Of a stretch of DNA of 64,000 nt, positions 44,101 through 56,965 are shown one piece after another; position 1 is the first letter of the stretch, and each line of letters begins with the position of its first letter. A program made the position numbers and the translations under genes. This stretch comes from Diadema setosum (lineage: Eukaryota > Echinodermata > Echinoidea > Diadematoida > Diadematidae). The stretch covers positions 17,928,100 to 17,992,099 of the forward strand of contig CM067059.1 in the NCBI GenBank assembly GCA_033980235.1, given 5' to 3'. The notes beneath the pieces are model-generated. The model made no database searches, was not told the DNA's origin, and was given only the letters and a program-made list of their open reading frames with translations.

Positions 44101-46600
44101 TCAAAGTGCAACCTTAAACCTATTCTTAATCATTACTTTTTTTAACATGTGTTTTCAAAGTAAGCACAAAAGCACAAACAAACTGACGATCTCTCTGTCT
44201 CTTAAATGTAAAATGAAAAAATAAAATCTTGGAAAAAAATACAAATGAATATTGCTTTTCATTGATGAGTATAAAACAACACCATGTGATGATAAGCGGA
44301 GGATTTGTGTGTTTTCATCAGACAATAATTGTATACTGCATGATTTTTGTTCGCTTGTGACGGCATTTCGATGAATAAAAAACATAAACAAACAAGCAAA
44401 AACTTCTCCAGAGGAATTTGGTATAACGGGAGTGCACTGGCAATTCTTTTCTCTGTGTGTTGGAGCTCGGTCCCTTCTCTGTTTCTCAGTCATTTTCATT
44501 CAACTGCTTCCACGTCCTTTTGAAACTTTTCCGTTTCTTATTCAACACATGCTTATTACGGACTTCTTCCGTCATTATCCCGAATGTGATTGCGTAGCAC
44601 TTTTCAGATTTGTTTTGGTTTGTTTTGTTTTGTTTTTGTTTTCTGTTTGGTCGCAGCATGTTCAGGCTATTGAGGGAATGAGAGAAAAATCGTCATGAAG
44701 AGAAAAATAAGAATGAATTAAGGCATTTAATGTCCTGACAATTACAGCGAACGTCCGTTATGGAGACCAAAACTGGATGTGTTCTGTTTGAGACGGCAGC
44801 TACCATACTCAAAAGATAAACACTTAGAGCACCTGTCACTAAAAAGTGGCACTGATCCTCTTTCTCCTACTTTGTAATCCATTGACTTATTCAACGAACA
44901 TCCGTGAAAAAAACGTTTTCCGTTTGTTATTACAGGTAAATTTAGTGCTGAACGCTATTCACTTTCGGGTATGAGCGGCTCGGTGATTTGGTAATATTTT
45001 CAACTAACTTTAATCTTATGTGCAGTGATATATTTGTAATTGTCAGAAATTTCCTTTCTCGGTCAGAACGTCCGTGAGCGAAACTTTCAGAACCTGTAAC
45101 AGTACAAATTGTCTCCAGAACCTCATGAGAAAGAAATTTAAACGCACAGAAATTACAGATTACGCAAAATTCCATTTTCCCATAACTTTGTTTTAAGTGT
45201 TTAGCTGTTTTTGTATAATTAGAGGGAAAGCAAGCGTAAAATTGTGAGTAAATTTTCAGTTGTTTGTTCATCATGATCACATAACGCCTTAAAAATTCTG
45301 AAACTACTGCTTTAAACTCATTGTTTACTTTGTAAAACTTTATTTGTCGCTATTCGAGCCAAAAGTTTTAAAGAATACAGGACACTTTCGGGACAAGTTA
45401 TCCCTATCCGAGGGATTGCATACGTCACGGACGTTCTCTGGAATTATCACGGACGTTCGTTCTACTACTAGGGTCATGTTCCAGGACGGATAACTAATCG
45501 GCAGAGAGTACCTAGCCTTCCTAACTCTTTCAAAAAGTTGAAAAGGTATTGTCCATGCAAATTATAAGAAATTTGACATCCTCACAACATATGTATTGCT
45601 CAGAGGGGGATCAGGAGGTGAATTTTCAGAGAAAATATCAGTCCTTTGCTTGGTTTTTGGTGAATTGCATGGTCCAAAAACTGCGGACAAACCTCAGTCC
45701 GCTCCAAAAATGGCATGCAGCTCCTCGGCAAGAGAGCCAAAGGTAAAATGCACCCTCGCCATCAAAGCAAGATGGTGTCCCACTCGAAAACGTTTTAATC
45801 ATCACGAACGTTCTTTTTTTCTTGGAGGTTCGTCTAAAAATACAATTTCGGTTCCTATTTGACAAAGGATGGACAGAAACTCAAAACAAACATATTATTG
45901 TGTTGCTAGATCTTAGTTGATTACGTCTCAGAACAATATTGACAATAACGTTTCATGGGCTACGATCTTTATTAGAAAATAGCGGAAGCACGTCCGTGAC
46001 GAAAACTGAGTATAATTTTGCATAAAAGAATATTACATCTCATGTACAGCCAGTAGACGTATAATTTTTGCAGGATATGTTCATTAGGTGGAACACCAAA
46101 TTTTCGTATACGTTACAGTTGGGACAACAAAGTAGAATTTGCAGCAGAGATAGAAATAAAAGCATCACGGACGTTCGTCTGTTTAGGACTTTGATATTTC
46201 AATTGTGCTCTGTAATTTTGTACGTGCTCATAAAGTTCTTATAATTTTGTGGTACATACCCATGATATGTCAGATCCAGAACATGGTCAGATATTAGATG
46301 CCAAGTACTGTTAAAAATGCACATCGTTAGTTTGAAAAACAAAAATTATTGTGAAAATAGCGTTTTTATTATTTTTACCCTTTTTTTGTATTTTTAAGTC
46401 CCTGTGAAATGAAAAATATCAGGCAAAAGTCAACCAAACCATATATTTCCTGAAAGGAAATTTACCAATCTTTGAGATGACATGAAAAAATCTGGTTTCT
46501 TAGATCATCCTGGCATGTTCTAAGGGAAAGAATGTCATAAGGTACGAAAATTGGCAATTGTACATCGTTCAAAATTCTCACCCATATATATATATGTATA
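41104..46600. mobile_element. 5.5-kb inverted-repeat element with dispersed motif array
   Basis: A 24-bp core (41134-41157, containing GAACGATGTACAATTG) is perfectly inverted at 46555-46578, and both copies are bordered outside by (AT)n with TGTATAT. Between them, CATCACGGACGTTCG or its complement and close variants occur about ten times, near 41318, 41693, 44750, 44897, 45064, 45426, 45447, 45800, 45989 and 46164. No open frame above 115 residues has a known domain. A Helitron-like element (42712-44038) is inserted. Family unknown. Confidence 0.6.
42712..44038 (+). mobile_element. Helitron-like element, full copy
   Basis: The left part has the hairpin ATGCCTCCGCCAC/GTGGTGCCGGAGGCAT (42720-42751) followed by a (CCGT)n run. 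The right part has GGCGGAGGCAT, the hairpin GTCGC-CAAA-GCGAC (44017-44030), then ATTT and CTAG followed by T. A short hairpin shortly before CTRR-T is a Helitron 3' end. The interior has many AGGTCAAAGGTCA phrases and a ~145-bp internal duplication (near 43000 and 43130). No Rep/helicase frame is present. Confidence 0.6.
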
Positions 46601-47205
46601 TGCAGATACAGTATCCTTCTTGACTTTGACCTGCAGATGTAGTAGTAAATGATATGTTTTACCTTCTTGATGTCTGCATGATGTTTTCTGGTGAGATTGG
46701 TTTGGGTCTCTGTGGTATGTTGAGAACTCCACTATTGAGTACTTTATTCATCAGCCATTCTGCTTTTGAACTGTATGTCAGCATGTACCTGATTATACCC
46801 CCCACCCACACATAGTGTGTATTTTATTGTGGGAAATGCGGAAATGCACAAGGTAGTATGGAGTTATGATAATGAGCAGAAGTTTGCTGTTGCAGAAGCA
46901 TTTGGGAGTAAATTCCTAGTCTGGAAATGTATTTTAACATAAACATGTTTGTTAACGTTAAGAGTGCCAGGGTTTTGAAACTTCATGTGCTTCATATTTG
47001 CTTTAATTTGAACAAGGTGAATGATTTTCAATCAGTTCCATGTTGATAATAGATCAATTATGAATTTGTGCAAAACATATAATCATATAAAAAGTGGTCA
47101 AAAATTAGTATTTACAAAGCAAAAAAATATTAAGCTTTCTTTTGCTGGGTGATTGATGAATCATGTACAAAACTGTAAATGTACCATGAACATCATTACA
47201 GTTCC
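46601..47205. other. Non-coding stretch
   Basis: I see no gene and no recognisable repeat here. Confidence 0.5.
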
Positions 47206-47209
47206 AGGA

Positions 47210-47700
47210 AATCTAACATAACTTCCCAGAAGTGACGTTTCATAACTCTGCAGATGATACACAACTGTACATATCTTTATCACCCAATGCAGCAGATGAG
47301 AATCATTCTGTGTCCATTAGAAAGCAATGTATCATGCATCATCACAAATGTTTATTATCCAGCAGTCTTATACACAGTGATAAGACAACTAATTTTTTTT
47401 ATATGCAGCACTCCACAGCAAGTTTTAGAAATTATGTAATGGAACCATAAAAGTTGTTGATGCTAATATTTTCTTGCTGAATGTGCAAGAAACTTGGGGG
47501 TTTGGTTAGACTTTCGCCTAACTTTTGTCAGACACGTCTCTGATGTCTGCAAGATTTCATTTTACCATTCATTCAGTATAACACAGATTCAAAAGCATTT
47601 GACACATCAAAGTGCTGAACAAAATCATCCGTTCATTTGTCACAAGTAGATTGGATTATTGTCAGTTTATTTTGGGGTTTACCTGACAGTCAATTAGGGA
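47210..47700 (+). pseudogene. LINE reverse transcriptase relic (CR1/L2 type)
   Basis: At about 47232 the frame reads FHNSADDTQLYISLSPN, which is the RT active-site block of L2/CR1 elements with the usual Tyr before ADD changed to Ser. Downstream, in other frames, are remnants resembling the NLGV-D and SRLDYC blocks that follow the palm domain (near 47500 and 47650). Several stops and frameshifts separate them. Neither the 5' part nor a clear tail is present. It is an old, inactive fragment. Confidence 0.75.
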
Positions 47701-48349
47701 AAGGTGGGTTACCACTGCCCATCAGATCAACTTGATCAAGCCAATCAAGCCTAATCGCCCAATTTTCCCTAACAAATCTCAACCAAATGCTTAATAGTTA
47801 TTAAACATGAGTACTTCCCGACCTCTACTCAACCTTTTACAACCCACATCCAACCATACATGACTTCTGCATGATGTATACTTGACAGTGACTTTGATTT
47901 CTACTTGATCCCACCAATCTATATACGATCTTTATACAATCTGTACTGGACCATCTAGACCAACTCAACATCTACACGATCTCTACATAATCTTGACCCA
48001 AGCAGGTCAACTCGTATGACAGTCAAAGATGAGTAGTGCTTTGGTTGTGGCTGCGTAAGTCGTGATAGTGTCTAGAGTTGCATTCACCAGTTTAAATATA
48101 GGTGCTCGGGGAGGAGATACACTTCTCCCACATCTGAAAATAAAGAGATATCCTGTCAATACACAACTTATTCCCCCCCCCCCCCACACACACACACACA
48201 CACACTCACACGCACATACACGCACGCTTGATAATTTCAACAGAATGTGTATTTTACTTTTCAATGTTATGCTTTTTTTTATAACAATATTGTCATAAAT
48301 GTTATTGACCAAATACAGAAAATGTGTCTAGAATAATACTGAAATATTG
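47701..48349. other. Non-coding stretch with a (CA)n run
   Basis: A C-run followed by (CA)n lies at about 48173-48206. A series of GA(T/C)C-TACA(C/T)GATC phrases at 47870-48000 is mildly repetitive. No gene is recognised. Confidence 0.5.
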
Positions 48350-49509
48350 TAGGTTTTCCCACCCAATTTCATCAGATTTGCATTCAAATTAATGAAAAGG
48401 CATTTAAATTCAAGCGATTTTGGTCACTGCTCTACTCTCACAGTTCGTTTTAATACTTTGAGTATTCAATTTCATTTCATGTCATTTCTTTTAGATTTTA
48501 TTTCATTCAATTTAGAGAGAAATTCATTCAATTTAATGACTCGAAGGTGGCATACAATTTCGCGCCAGCTGGAAAGATGTTCAAATTCGTGCCAAATACC
48601 AGTTTCAATTTCGTTTATAGGAACACAACTTGTTCGTCCTTTGAATGTTTGAATTCAGTCAACATACACAACTTCTATGGGCCTTTTTTTTTTTTTGCAC
48701 TGTCACATTGGATGATGCAATTTCATTTTCATTTCAAAGTCTCATTTAATCATCTCCATTTTTTGTATGTATTTCTTTCCTGTCAACCTTTCTTTCACTT
48801 TCAATTTATCTCTAATGGTATGGCTGTAGCATTTAGGAAATAGCCATATCCCAGAATATCTTAGTTGTCCTACCCGTCCAAATCCATATTGATCCATTTT
48901 GATTCCATCCCTTAGTTCCCCATGTCCATACCATAAGTTGCCGCAATCAGATCAGCAGCTGTAGATAGACCTATTTCACCAAAGGGTTATATCACCAGTT
49001 TTGCTGGTTGTCAAGGTGATGCTTCATGCACTAATTCTGTCTGTATTCGAGATGTTCACGCATACTCTGTAATTCATGTATGAATAAAGTGTAAATGTAT
49101 GTGTTTGAAAGTGGGGTTATACAAGTTATTAGCTAGTACAATTTATGAGTCAAAAATCACATTTCAAGGTATATTAAGTTTGCATATTCAAACTGCTGAG
49201 TTAACTACTGAAGAATAAAAGCAAAGACGAAAATGACTTCCCATACTTTGTAATTGTTTGCGTTATCGTGAATTTGAATACCTCAATGCTCTCCATGGCA
49301 GTGCTGATGCGAATTTGAATGCGTTGCACTTGGCCCTTTTTACACCCTTGCATGAGAAACTCATGAAATCGCATGCTGATGAAATTAAATTGAATGAACT
49401 AGATACCTTTTTGAATGTCAATCTCGGTGATCATTCAAATTCCCTCGAACTTGAATGACCGCATCATTAAATTGAATGCAAATCTGATGAAATTGGGCAG
49501 GAAAACCTA
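48350..49509. mobile_element. 1.16-kb element with ~45-bp inverted termini
   Basis: TAGGTTTTCC at the left is inverted as GGAAAACCTA at the right, and the inversion continues through TTCATCAGATTTGCATTC. The interior is rich in ATTCAA/TTGAAT and ATTTCATTT motifs. No transposase frame is present. The target duplication is ambiguous because the flanks are AT-rich. Confidence 0.75.
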
Positions 49510-50003
49510 TAATATATCATATCCAAATTTTATTTCTTTTTTTTAATCAATGAATGTTAATACATTAAGATATTCACTATATTTTGTTTTATTGAACGCT
49601 TGTGGGAATGTGTGCATCATTTGTACATACAACATTTATTAGAAATGATTACATGTACGCTAATGGTTGTTCATCCTTAAGAATCCAGAGTTAATGAAAG
49701 TGAAATTATGCCTTTAGTTGCTTCACAGCTGTAGGGATATATTTTCCTGACAACATAACACAATAGAAAGTCTTAATTTTTTGTTTTCATGGCTTAAGCT
49801 TTATAAAACAAGGTCCTTTTTCTTTCAACTGCAACCCTCACGTTAAGTATAGGTGAAATTAGTCATTGAGCACTTCTGAGTTCCTGTGCTGTCTTTCAGC
49901 AGTCTTCACTACATGTTACATTATGGTTACAATTCATTATTTCGAATGTTTGTTAATCCCAAAATGAAACTTTTGTTATTCCTAAAATGAACCATGGCAT
50001 GTA
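49510..50003. other. Non-coding stretch
   Basis: I see nothing recognisable in this AT-rich DNA. Confidence 0.5.
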
Positions 50004-50530
50004 CAGTAGAACCTCAATTATCCAACCATGTCGGGACCGGCGTGCCTCCGGATAATCAATTTGGCCGGATAAGAGAGATACATCATGTATGCTCAAATAC
50101 AGCACTTTCTAGCATATCATGCTAGGGGTATACACATGTTGTAACTAATTTCCTAATACACGACTGTATTATGATTATCTGAATGTCATTGTCATGTTTC
50201 ATACTTCATTTGATATGGAAATAAAACAAAATATAAGTAAAATATCCCTTCATGTCCTTTCATATATTGTTTGTTTGATTTATAGTGACTGACAATGAGA
50301 TCGATATTGTGACTCTGCATTTTACTGTAACCACTGCTGTGCACTCAGTGCCAGTGACAAGCGTGCCACCAGTAATTGACATAAATTGCACGATAATGGT
50401 TGTGATTGTTCGGAGTGAGGTTTGGCACTGAAAACACACAAAAACATTAAAAAGTCAGCCAGTCGATGTCCCAATAACAGAGAATCCTAATACAGTAATT
50501 GATGGCCAGATAATCTAGGTCTTCAATTCC
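50004..50530 (+). mobile_element. Tigger/pogo-like fragment
   Basis: After TA, the end CAGTAGAACCTCAATTATCC is a typical Tigger terminus, and CCGGATAATCAATTTGGCCG follows. A diverged inverse end (CCAGATAATCTAGG) lies near 50505-50522. No transposase frame is present, so it is a MITE or an internal deletion. Confidence 0.55.
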
Positions 50531-52914
50531 AAAGGCTTGATGCACACACCGCCTTAACATTTTCGGATATACGAACCTTCAAATATGAACATCATGCCAA
50601 ATTATATTCAACAGATTGGCCCTATTACGCCCCCATTGCATGCCTCACATAGCTTTTTCAGTGAAATGAGAGTGTGTGATACAAACTTTCACAGATGCAA
50701 AATTTGATAAGGATGTTGTGAAGACGATAATATAAATTATTAGTTTTTAAATGACAGAGAAATATATTTAAACAAAATAAACAACACATAAGTTCAAACA
50801 ATACAAAGTTTATATAAACAATGCCAAAGTTTTCAAAAACAAGTCATCGGACACTTCTGATGCAAGTTATACAGCCATGCCTTACTTTTCATGAAACTTT
50901 GAATTCTTTGAAATTATACGATGTACTTTTTGTGCTACTTTTTGACAGTCTACAGTACTTGTGACATTCAATTCAGCATAAATGTTGTATGCCCATAGAA
51001 TGCCTGAACGTAACCTTATACAGCAATAATGATAATAATAATAATAGTGAGAAATAATGATGGAAATAGAAATGAATATTACAAGATTTAATGACACAAA
51101 CTTTCAAACACATTAAAATGAATCAAAGAAGGCTATAGCCAAACACATAACTAAGGTTAAAAGTACAGTGAAAAGTAAAGGAAAAGAAAGTTCATTTCAT
51201 CACTGTATACAAGAAATAACTTAACCCTACTAAATAAGTTCTGCAACTCAGCTTGAGTGTTGATATCTTTCTATTCACTACTCGTAATTCATTGTACTTG
51301 ATATTTATCTTTCTTATTTAAGTGTATACTTTACTTCCCTCTACATTTAATGATACATCATTTGTAGTGATTAAAAGATTATCATTATTATTATTATCAT
51401 CTTCATTATTCATGGTTTATTGAAATTGTGACTTGCAGCGATGAAATTGCTAAATTGCTCACAATTGTACCTAAAAGACATGCATACATATAAATACAAA
51501 AAACTGTCTAATACACTTGTACTAAATGTTACAAAAAACATTTCCCACTTTTGATACTTAATAGTTCAAAAACTATATATCAGATAACACTGACATTGAT
51601 ATGAGCAATATCACAGCTAGTCTTTATCCATTCTGAAATGTGTATGCAAGCACGTGGAAACATGTGCTTACTCTTTTCATGTGCATGCATTTCACCCTTT
51701 GCTAGGAATTCAGACTAGCAGCACCCAGGGCAATCCATCACGAATAATTAATGAAGCATTCATGTGCCTTGGAGCAGAGCTCTGAACAGGTGGTATCCAG
51801 GTCCATTGTTCAGGGTCATTGTAAGTACACACTCACATACACATCAGTTCCTGTGTAAAGTTCAGATTATGTACAGAGGGTTAAAATTTGAACAAGGTTT
51901 GGAACCTAACTTTGAAATTAATCATGGATTTCATGAAACTGATATAGGTTTTCATATTCAAATCACCTACAACTAAATTGTACACTATTCAGCTATTGTT
52001 CACATCAGTGACAGTTTTATTTGATATATAGTTTTCGAGCTACACTGTATTAAGCATCAAAAGTGGGAAAAGTTTTTTGTAACACCTAGTACTTGCACTG
52101 CAAATACAATCCCAAAATACAAAATGCACAATAAACAGTCATCATCAGTGACAAATTCCGTATTTGCTAGAGGATATATGGAGTGTATTGATGTCGGTGG
52201 TCACGCGTGAGTCTCAATGGAATATTCTTATTCCTTGAAAAATCAAACATGTTTTGGATTATGATGCACAATGTGATAAAGAATATTTAGATTTTGTTGC
52301 TTTTGTTTTTTGAGGTTTTGAAATGTGATTGAGAGAATTGTGTCCAATGACCTTATGGCCGACTGAGTGTTTGTTGGAGAGCAGCCATCAGTTGTAGACG
52401 CTCCTGAATGCAGATGTGGCTCTTTTCTTGCAATCTTTGTCTTCAGTGTTGTGGCAGAAGATAGTGATGACGTAGCCAGTGTAGCCTCGTCATCTCACTC
52501 AATATCAGTAGCGGTACCCACTCTGCCTTTAGCTCTTTTGGGCTTCTTAGCAAGATATAAGGAACTTTATTGTCTGTTAAAATGAATACAGAAATTCACT
52601 TTCCACTGGCATAACAAGAATTACTGAAGAAGGAAAAAAACAACTACATTGCACAAATACATGTACTGAAAAAGAATAAAAGGAAATATTTGTGATTTGA
52701 TGCAAAATAGAAAGTACGTAGGGGTTGAAATGCGTTCTTTATTTTTCTTCCAAAAATCTCTTCGCATATACATGTATGTTGTAGACTTTCACGTGTTCTT
52801 GAGAAGTACTCAGCAGGGTGATATTCGTGATGCTTTCTACACCTATCTCTTCCTCATGTATTGAACCAAAGTTCTGAATGAATGACATTTTTCGTTTGTG
52901 AATTACATGTTTAT
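50531..52914. other. AT-rich non-coding stretch
   Basis: I see no supported gene. A short minus-strand frame around 52400-52560 (AKKPKRAKGRVG, then a stop) is basic and low in complexity, but its splice context is not convincing. Confidence 0.5.
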
Positions 52915-55900
52915 AGACCAGGGGCCCAGAAAATTTATTCAGCTGAAAAGGGTCACACGGTTTGATGGTCTCATCATACTAGGATGTGGCCAAGGGACAA
53001 TAAAATGAATTGCTGGCAAGTCACATTCTGTAGGCCTACTGTAAGCCTAGGGGCCGCAAAAAGGGGCCCCAAAAAATGCATTTATTCAGCCGAAGGGGGT
53101 CACGGACAAAAGTTGGTGGATATTGTTCCTTTGAGTGTACCTATCATGAAAACAGCAAAGCCAGTCATTATATCCTGTAAGGGGCCCCAGACAGTAGCCC
53201 CAAAGGGTCCCACCCATATGGTGTTATTCAGCTGAAAAGGGTCACGGCTAATTTCGTTTGCAATGGAAGTACATGTAGTAATGTACACAACAGAGACACG
53301 CATAACACCAAAGCCAGTTATTTTATCCTGTATGGGGCCCCAGACAGTAGCCCCAAAGTGCCCCCCCCCCCCCCCACATTTGATTTTATTTAGCTGAAAA
53401 GGGTCATGGCTAATTTCTTTTGCACTGGAAGTAGTACCCATCTATCCAAAACACGAAAGCCAGTTATTTTATCCTGTACGGGGCCCCAGACAGTGCCCCA
53501 TAGTGCCCCACTCATATGCTGTTAATCAGCTGAAAAGGGTCTTGACAAATTTCTTTTGCAATGGAAATAGTACTGAACGGAGATATTACAAACACCAAAG
53601 CAAGTCATGCTATCCTGTACGTGGCCCTATGGATAGGATGCAGTAGCCCAGAAATGACACCTCATATGATTTTTAAAGAGCTGAAAACGGTCATGACTAA
53701 TTTCTTTTGCAATGGAATTTGTACACAATAGCTGCTGAGGTACCCGAAACACTAAACCCAGTTATTTTATCCTGTACGGACCTTTACACAGTGGTCCAGA
53801 TTTGCCCCCCCCCCCCCCCCCCTACTGCTCCTATTTAGCTGAAAAGAGTCATGGCTAATTTCCTTTCCAATAGAAGTAGTACATGTATTATAGAGCAGAT
53901 ATACCCAAAATACTGAAGCAAAACTGAAGCAAAACACTGTACAACCCCCCCCCCCCCCCGTAACCTCCTAAAACCCCTCCCCCACCCCCGCACATGATCT
54001 TTCTCGATGAAAACAGTCGTGGCTAATTTCCTTTGCGATGGAAGTAGGCCTTATATAGCACACACCTCTGATATACACAAAACACCAAAGCAAGTTATTT
54101 TTCATGTATTATGGTGTTAACCTGTAGCCAAGAAGTGCCCCCTCAATTATTTAAAAAAGAGAGTGATGGCTATATAACTTCTTTTGCAATGGAACCTACA
54201 GTAGCCCAGAAATGCCATCTCATATGACTTTATTTAGCTGAAAAGAGTCATGACTTCTTTTTTATGCCTCCGCCATGAAGTGGTGCCAGAGGCATATGTT
54301 TTCCGGTTGTCCGTCTGTCCGTCCTTCCGTCCGTAATCAATTTTGTGGACAGCGTAGCTAAAAAACCGTTTGGAGGTATCTTAATGAGACTTGGCATGTA
54401 CATGTATGAGTGGGCAAAGTTGTGCCTATCAATTATTAAGTGCACATGCTCAAGGTCAAAGGTCAAGGTCAAATGCTCAAAATTTCATTATTTCCCCAGA
54501 TCCATGCAATGCGTGAAGGTATTTTCTTGAAACTTAGTGCATATATGTACTACCAAATAAAGATTCTCCAGAGAGAGTTTCGGGTCATGAGGTCAAAGGT
54601 CAAGGGTCAAAGGTCAAGTCAAAATGTTGAAATTTCATGTTTTTCTCCATATCTCGCAAATGATTCAAAGTATCTCCATGGAACTTTGATTTTATGCATG
54701 TACTGACTGGTGGTGATTATCTAGGGAATTTGGGGTCATGGGTCAAAGGTCAAGGTCAATTCCTCAAAATGTTACTCGTATTTATGCAATGCCTACAGGA
54801 TTTTTCTTGAAACTTGATATATATGTTTTACCCAATAGATATTCTGTGGGAATTTTCTTGCCAAAAGGTCAAAAGGTCAAAGGTCAAGTGAAAGTGCTAA
54901 ATTTCACTTCTTCCATATCTCGAAAGTAACTCAAGGTATCATCATGAAACTTATTACATATTTATGCATGTTCTACCTAACAGTGATTCTCTTTAGAACT
55001 TTAAGGTCCAAGGTCAAAGGCCAGATTTATATACTAATATTTTAGCATTTAAAGGGGATGGCTAGTAACTGATCAGTGTGAATCAGTGGAAATGCTGGGG
55101 AATGATTGTTCCAGTCCTTGTGGGATTCATTGAAGAGTACATTATATATCTATTGTGTGAAAATTATTTGCTTCAGAATGGTCTCATATTCAAGTAATGT
55201 GCAGTTTAATGTTTCCAGGTTAGCATGTCTGTACAGTGACGGGGCGATCGTTAACGGCCTGTTATGATATTTTTTTTAATCAGCTAGAAAGAGTCATAAC
55301 TAATTCCTTTTTCAATAGAAGAAGTCCACAACAGAAATGGCGAAAACAGCCATTTTATCCTGTACGGGGCCCCAGACTCCCCAAAGTACCCCCATATGAT
55401 TTTAAAGGAGAGTCATGGCTAGTTTCTTTTGCAATGGAAGTAGTTCAAGAGTGATACCCAAAACACTAACAAATTGACTAAAGCCAGTACTTTTATCCTG
55501 TACGGGACCAAAGACAGTTGCCCAGAAGGGCTCAACCCATATGTGGTTTATTCATCTTTAAGGGTAATGGCTAACTTTATTGCAATAGAAGTAGTCACAA
55601 CAGATGAGATACCAAAAACACCAAAGCCAGTAGGACCTACATTGTTTTATCCTGTACAGGGCCCCAGACAGTAGCCCAGAAGTGCATCAAAGGGTTTTCA
55701 CAAAAAGTTGTGACTATTTTCTTTTGTAATTAATGGAAGTGGTACACAACTTAGATATGCGGAACATATACTCGTAAGCCAGTTATTTCTTTCTATATTT
55801 GGCCCAAGATAGTATCCCAGAATTGCCCCACATGGGTTGTAAATAAAAGAGTATTATGACCAATTTCTTTTGCAATTGAAGTAGAACACAACGGAGATAC

Positions 55901-56010
55901 TCATAACACCAAAGCCTGCTACGTCATCCCGTACGGGGTCCCAAACAGTAGCCCAGAAGTGTCCCCTATATGATTTTTAAAATAGAGTCATGCCTAATTT
56001 CGTTGTGTAT
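52915..56010 (+). repeat. Tandem array, unit about 140-158 bp, interrupted
   Basis: Each unit contains TTTTATCCTGTACGGGGCCC, CAGACAGTAGCCC, AGCTGAAAAGGGTCATGGCT, AATTTCTTTTGCAATGGAAG and ACACCAAAGCCAGTTA. The first landmark recurs near 53167, 53323, 53468, 53608, 53766, and again near 55352, 55491, 55648 and 55924. About 54258-55260 is a Helitron-like element and other non-array DNA. One isolated inverse unit occurs at 63465-63565. Confidence 0.88.
54258..55020 (+). mobile_element. Helitron-like element, second copy, 3' truncated
   Basis: It begins with ATGCCTCCGCCATGAAGTGG and the same hairpin and CCGT-rich start as 42712, followed by AGGTCAAAGGTCA-rich sequence and TTTTCTTGAAACTTAGTG. The right end with the CTAG-T motif is absent. 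It lies within the tandem array. Confidence 0.7.
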
Positions 56011-56314
56011 TATCTTAGATTATATCCAGCTGATAAATTTTGTATATGGAATTATTTTTATGTTCGCGATGTTTCTTTCCTATGTTCTTTCCAGGGCATA
56101 AGAACTTCATTTCCCTATTTACTTTCAAGTCAAGGTTGAGATGATATTAAACAAAACAAAAAATCTAGCCCAATTCGGACCTGTAACTCCTACAATGATC
56201 CATTTTGAAGTTCACATTCCTTTATGTGCTTATAGACTTCCGTTTGTATAATTCTAGACCTATATAGGTCGTCTCATTAACCAACTATATCAGACAAAGT
56301 TTGTGAATCTCATA
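56011..56314. other. Short flank between array and LTR element
   Basis: I see nothing recognisable here. It ends in the ATTTA that is repeated on the far side of the LTR element. Confidence 0.6.
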
Positions 56315-56318
56315 TTTA

Positions 56319-56952
56319 TGTTGTGATATGCGCCGCGCGGGTTCTTTCTCACTTTTCTTCTTCTCTTCAATCTCAGTTTCTCGATCGAGTCCTCACGCAT
56401 ATCAAAAACAAAATGGGAGATTCAACTTGTGTTTTATGCCTTGTTGCTTTTATTGCAGCACAAGTTTCCAAAATACAAGTAGATATTCCACAACACCAAC
56501 ATTGTGAACAAGATACATCCGGGCTGAGAGCTATCTATCCCATGTCTGTCCTCTCCGAACTCCAGGTTCAGACTCCCTTTCCTCTAGGAAAGCTAGCCCA
56601 CAACAACTCGAAACAAAAGATACTACAGACAAAGTTCATTCCCCTAAAGTTAATCCCCACTATGTACAAACCCATGAATACGTTCATGGCCCCAAGATAC
56701 AAAAGAGTTATAGATCCCTCTAAACACATCTATATACAAAAGCTACTTAATTCCTCTGGGAACACAACTTTATTGCCTACCCTGACAAATCCAAGAAACT
56801 GTACAAACCCATGAGTCAACTTCACTAACAATACAGGCATATAATTAAAAGCTACACTAACTTTGTGATTTCCTGCAGGAAGTTTACACACTCTAGTCTA
56901 TTTGCAACCTGGATCTCTCCTGCTATCATCCACAAAACTGTGATTTACTACA
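56319..56952 (-). repeat. LTR (3' LTR of the minus-strand element)
   Basis: It is 634 bp, starts TGTTGTGATATG and ends TTTACTACA on the plus strand, and lacks about 55-60 bp present in the partner near 61237-61295. Confidence 0.93.
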
Positions 56953-56965
56953 ATTTCCCCCCAAT
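56953..56965 (-). other. Polypurine tract
   Basis: On the minus strand ATTGGGGGGAAAT lies directly against the 3' LTR, where plus-strand DNA synthesis is primed. Confidence 0.8.

Noticed and set aside
52367..52585. Possible minus-strand terminal exon reading AKKPKRAKGRVG before a stop
   Set aside because: Candidate acceptors give in-frame stops or poor context, and the peptide is low in complexity.
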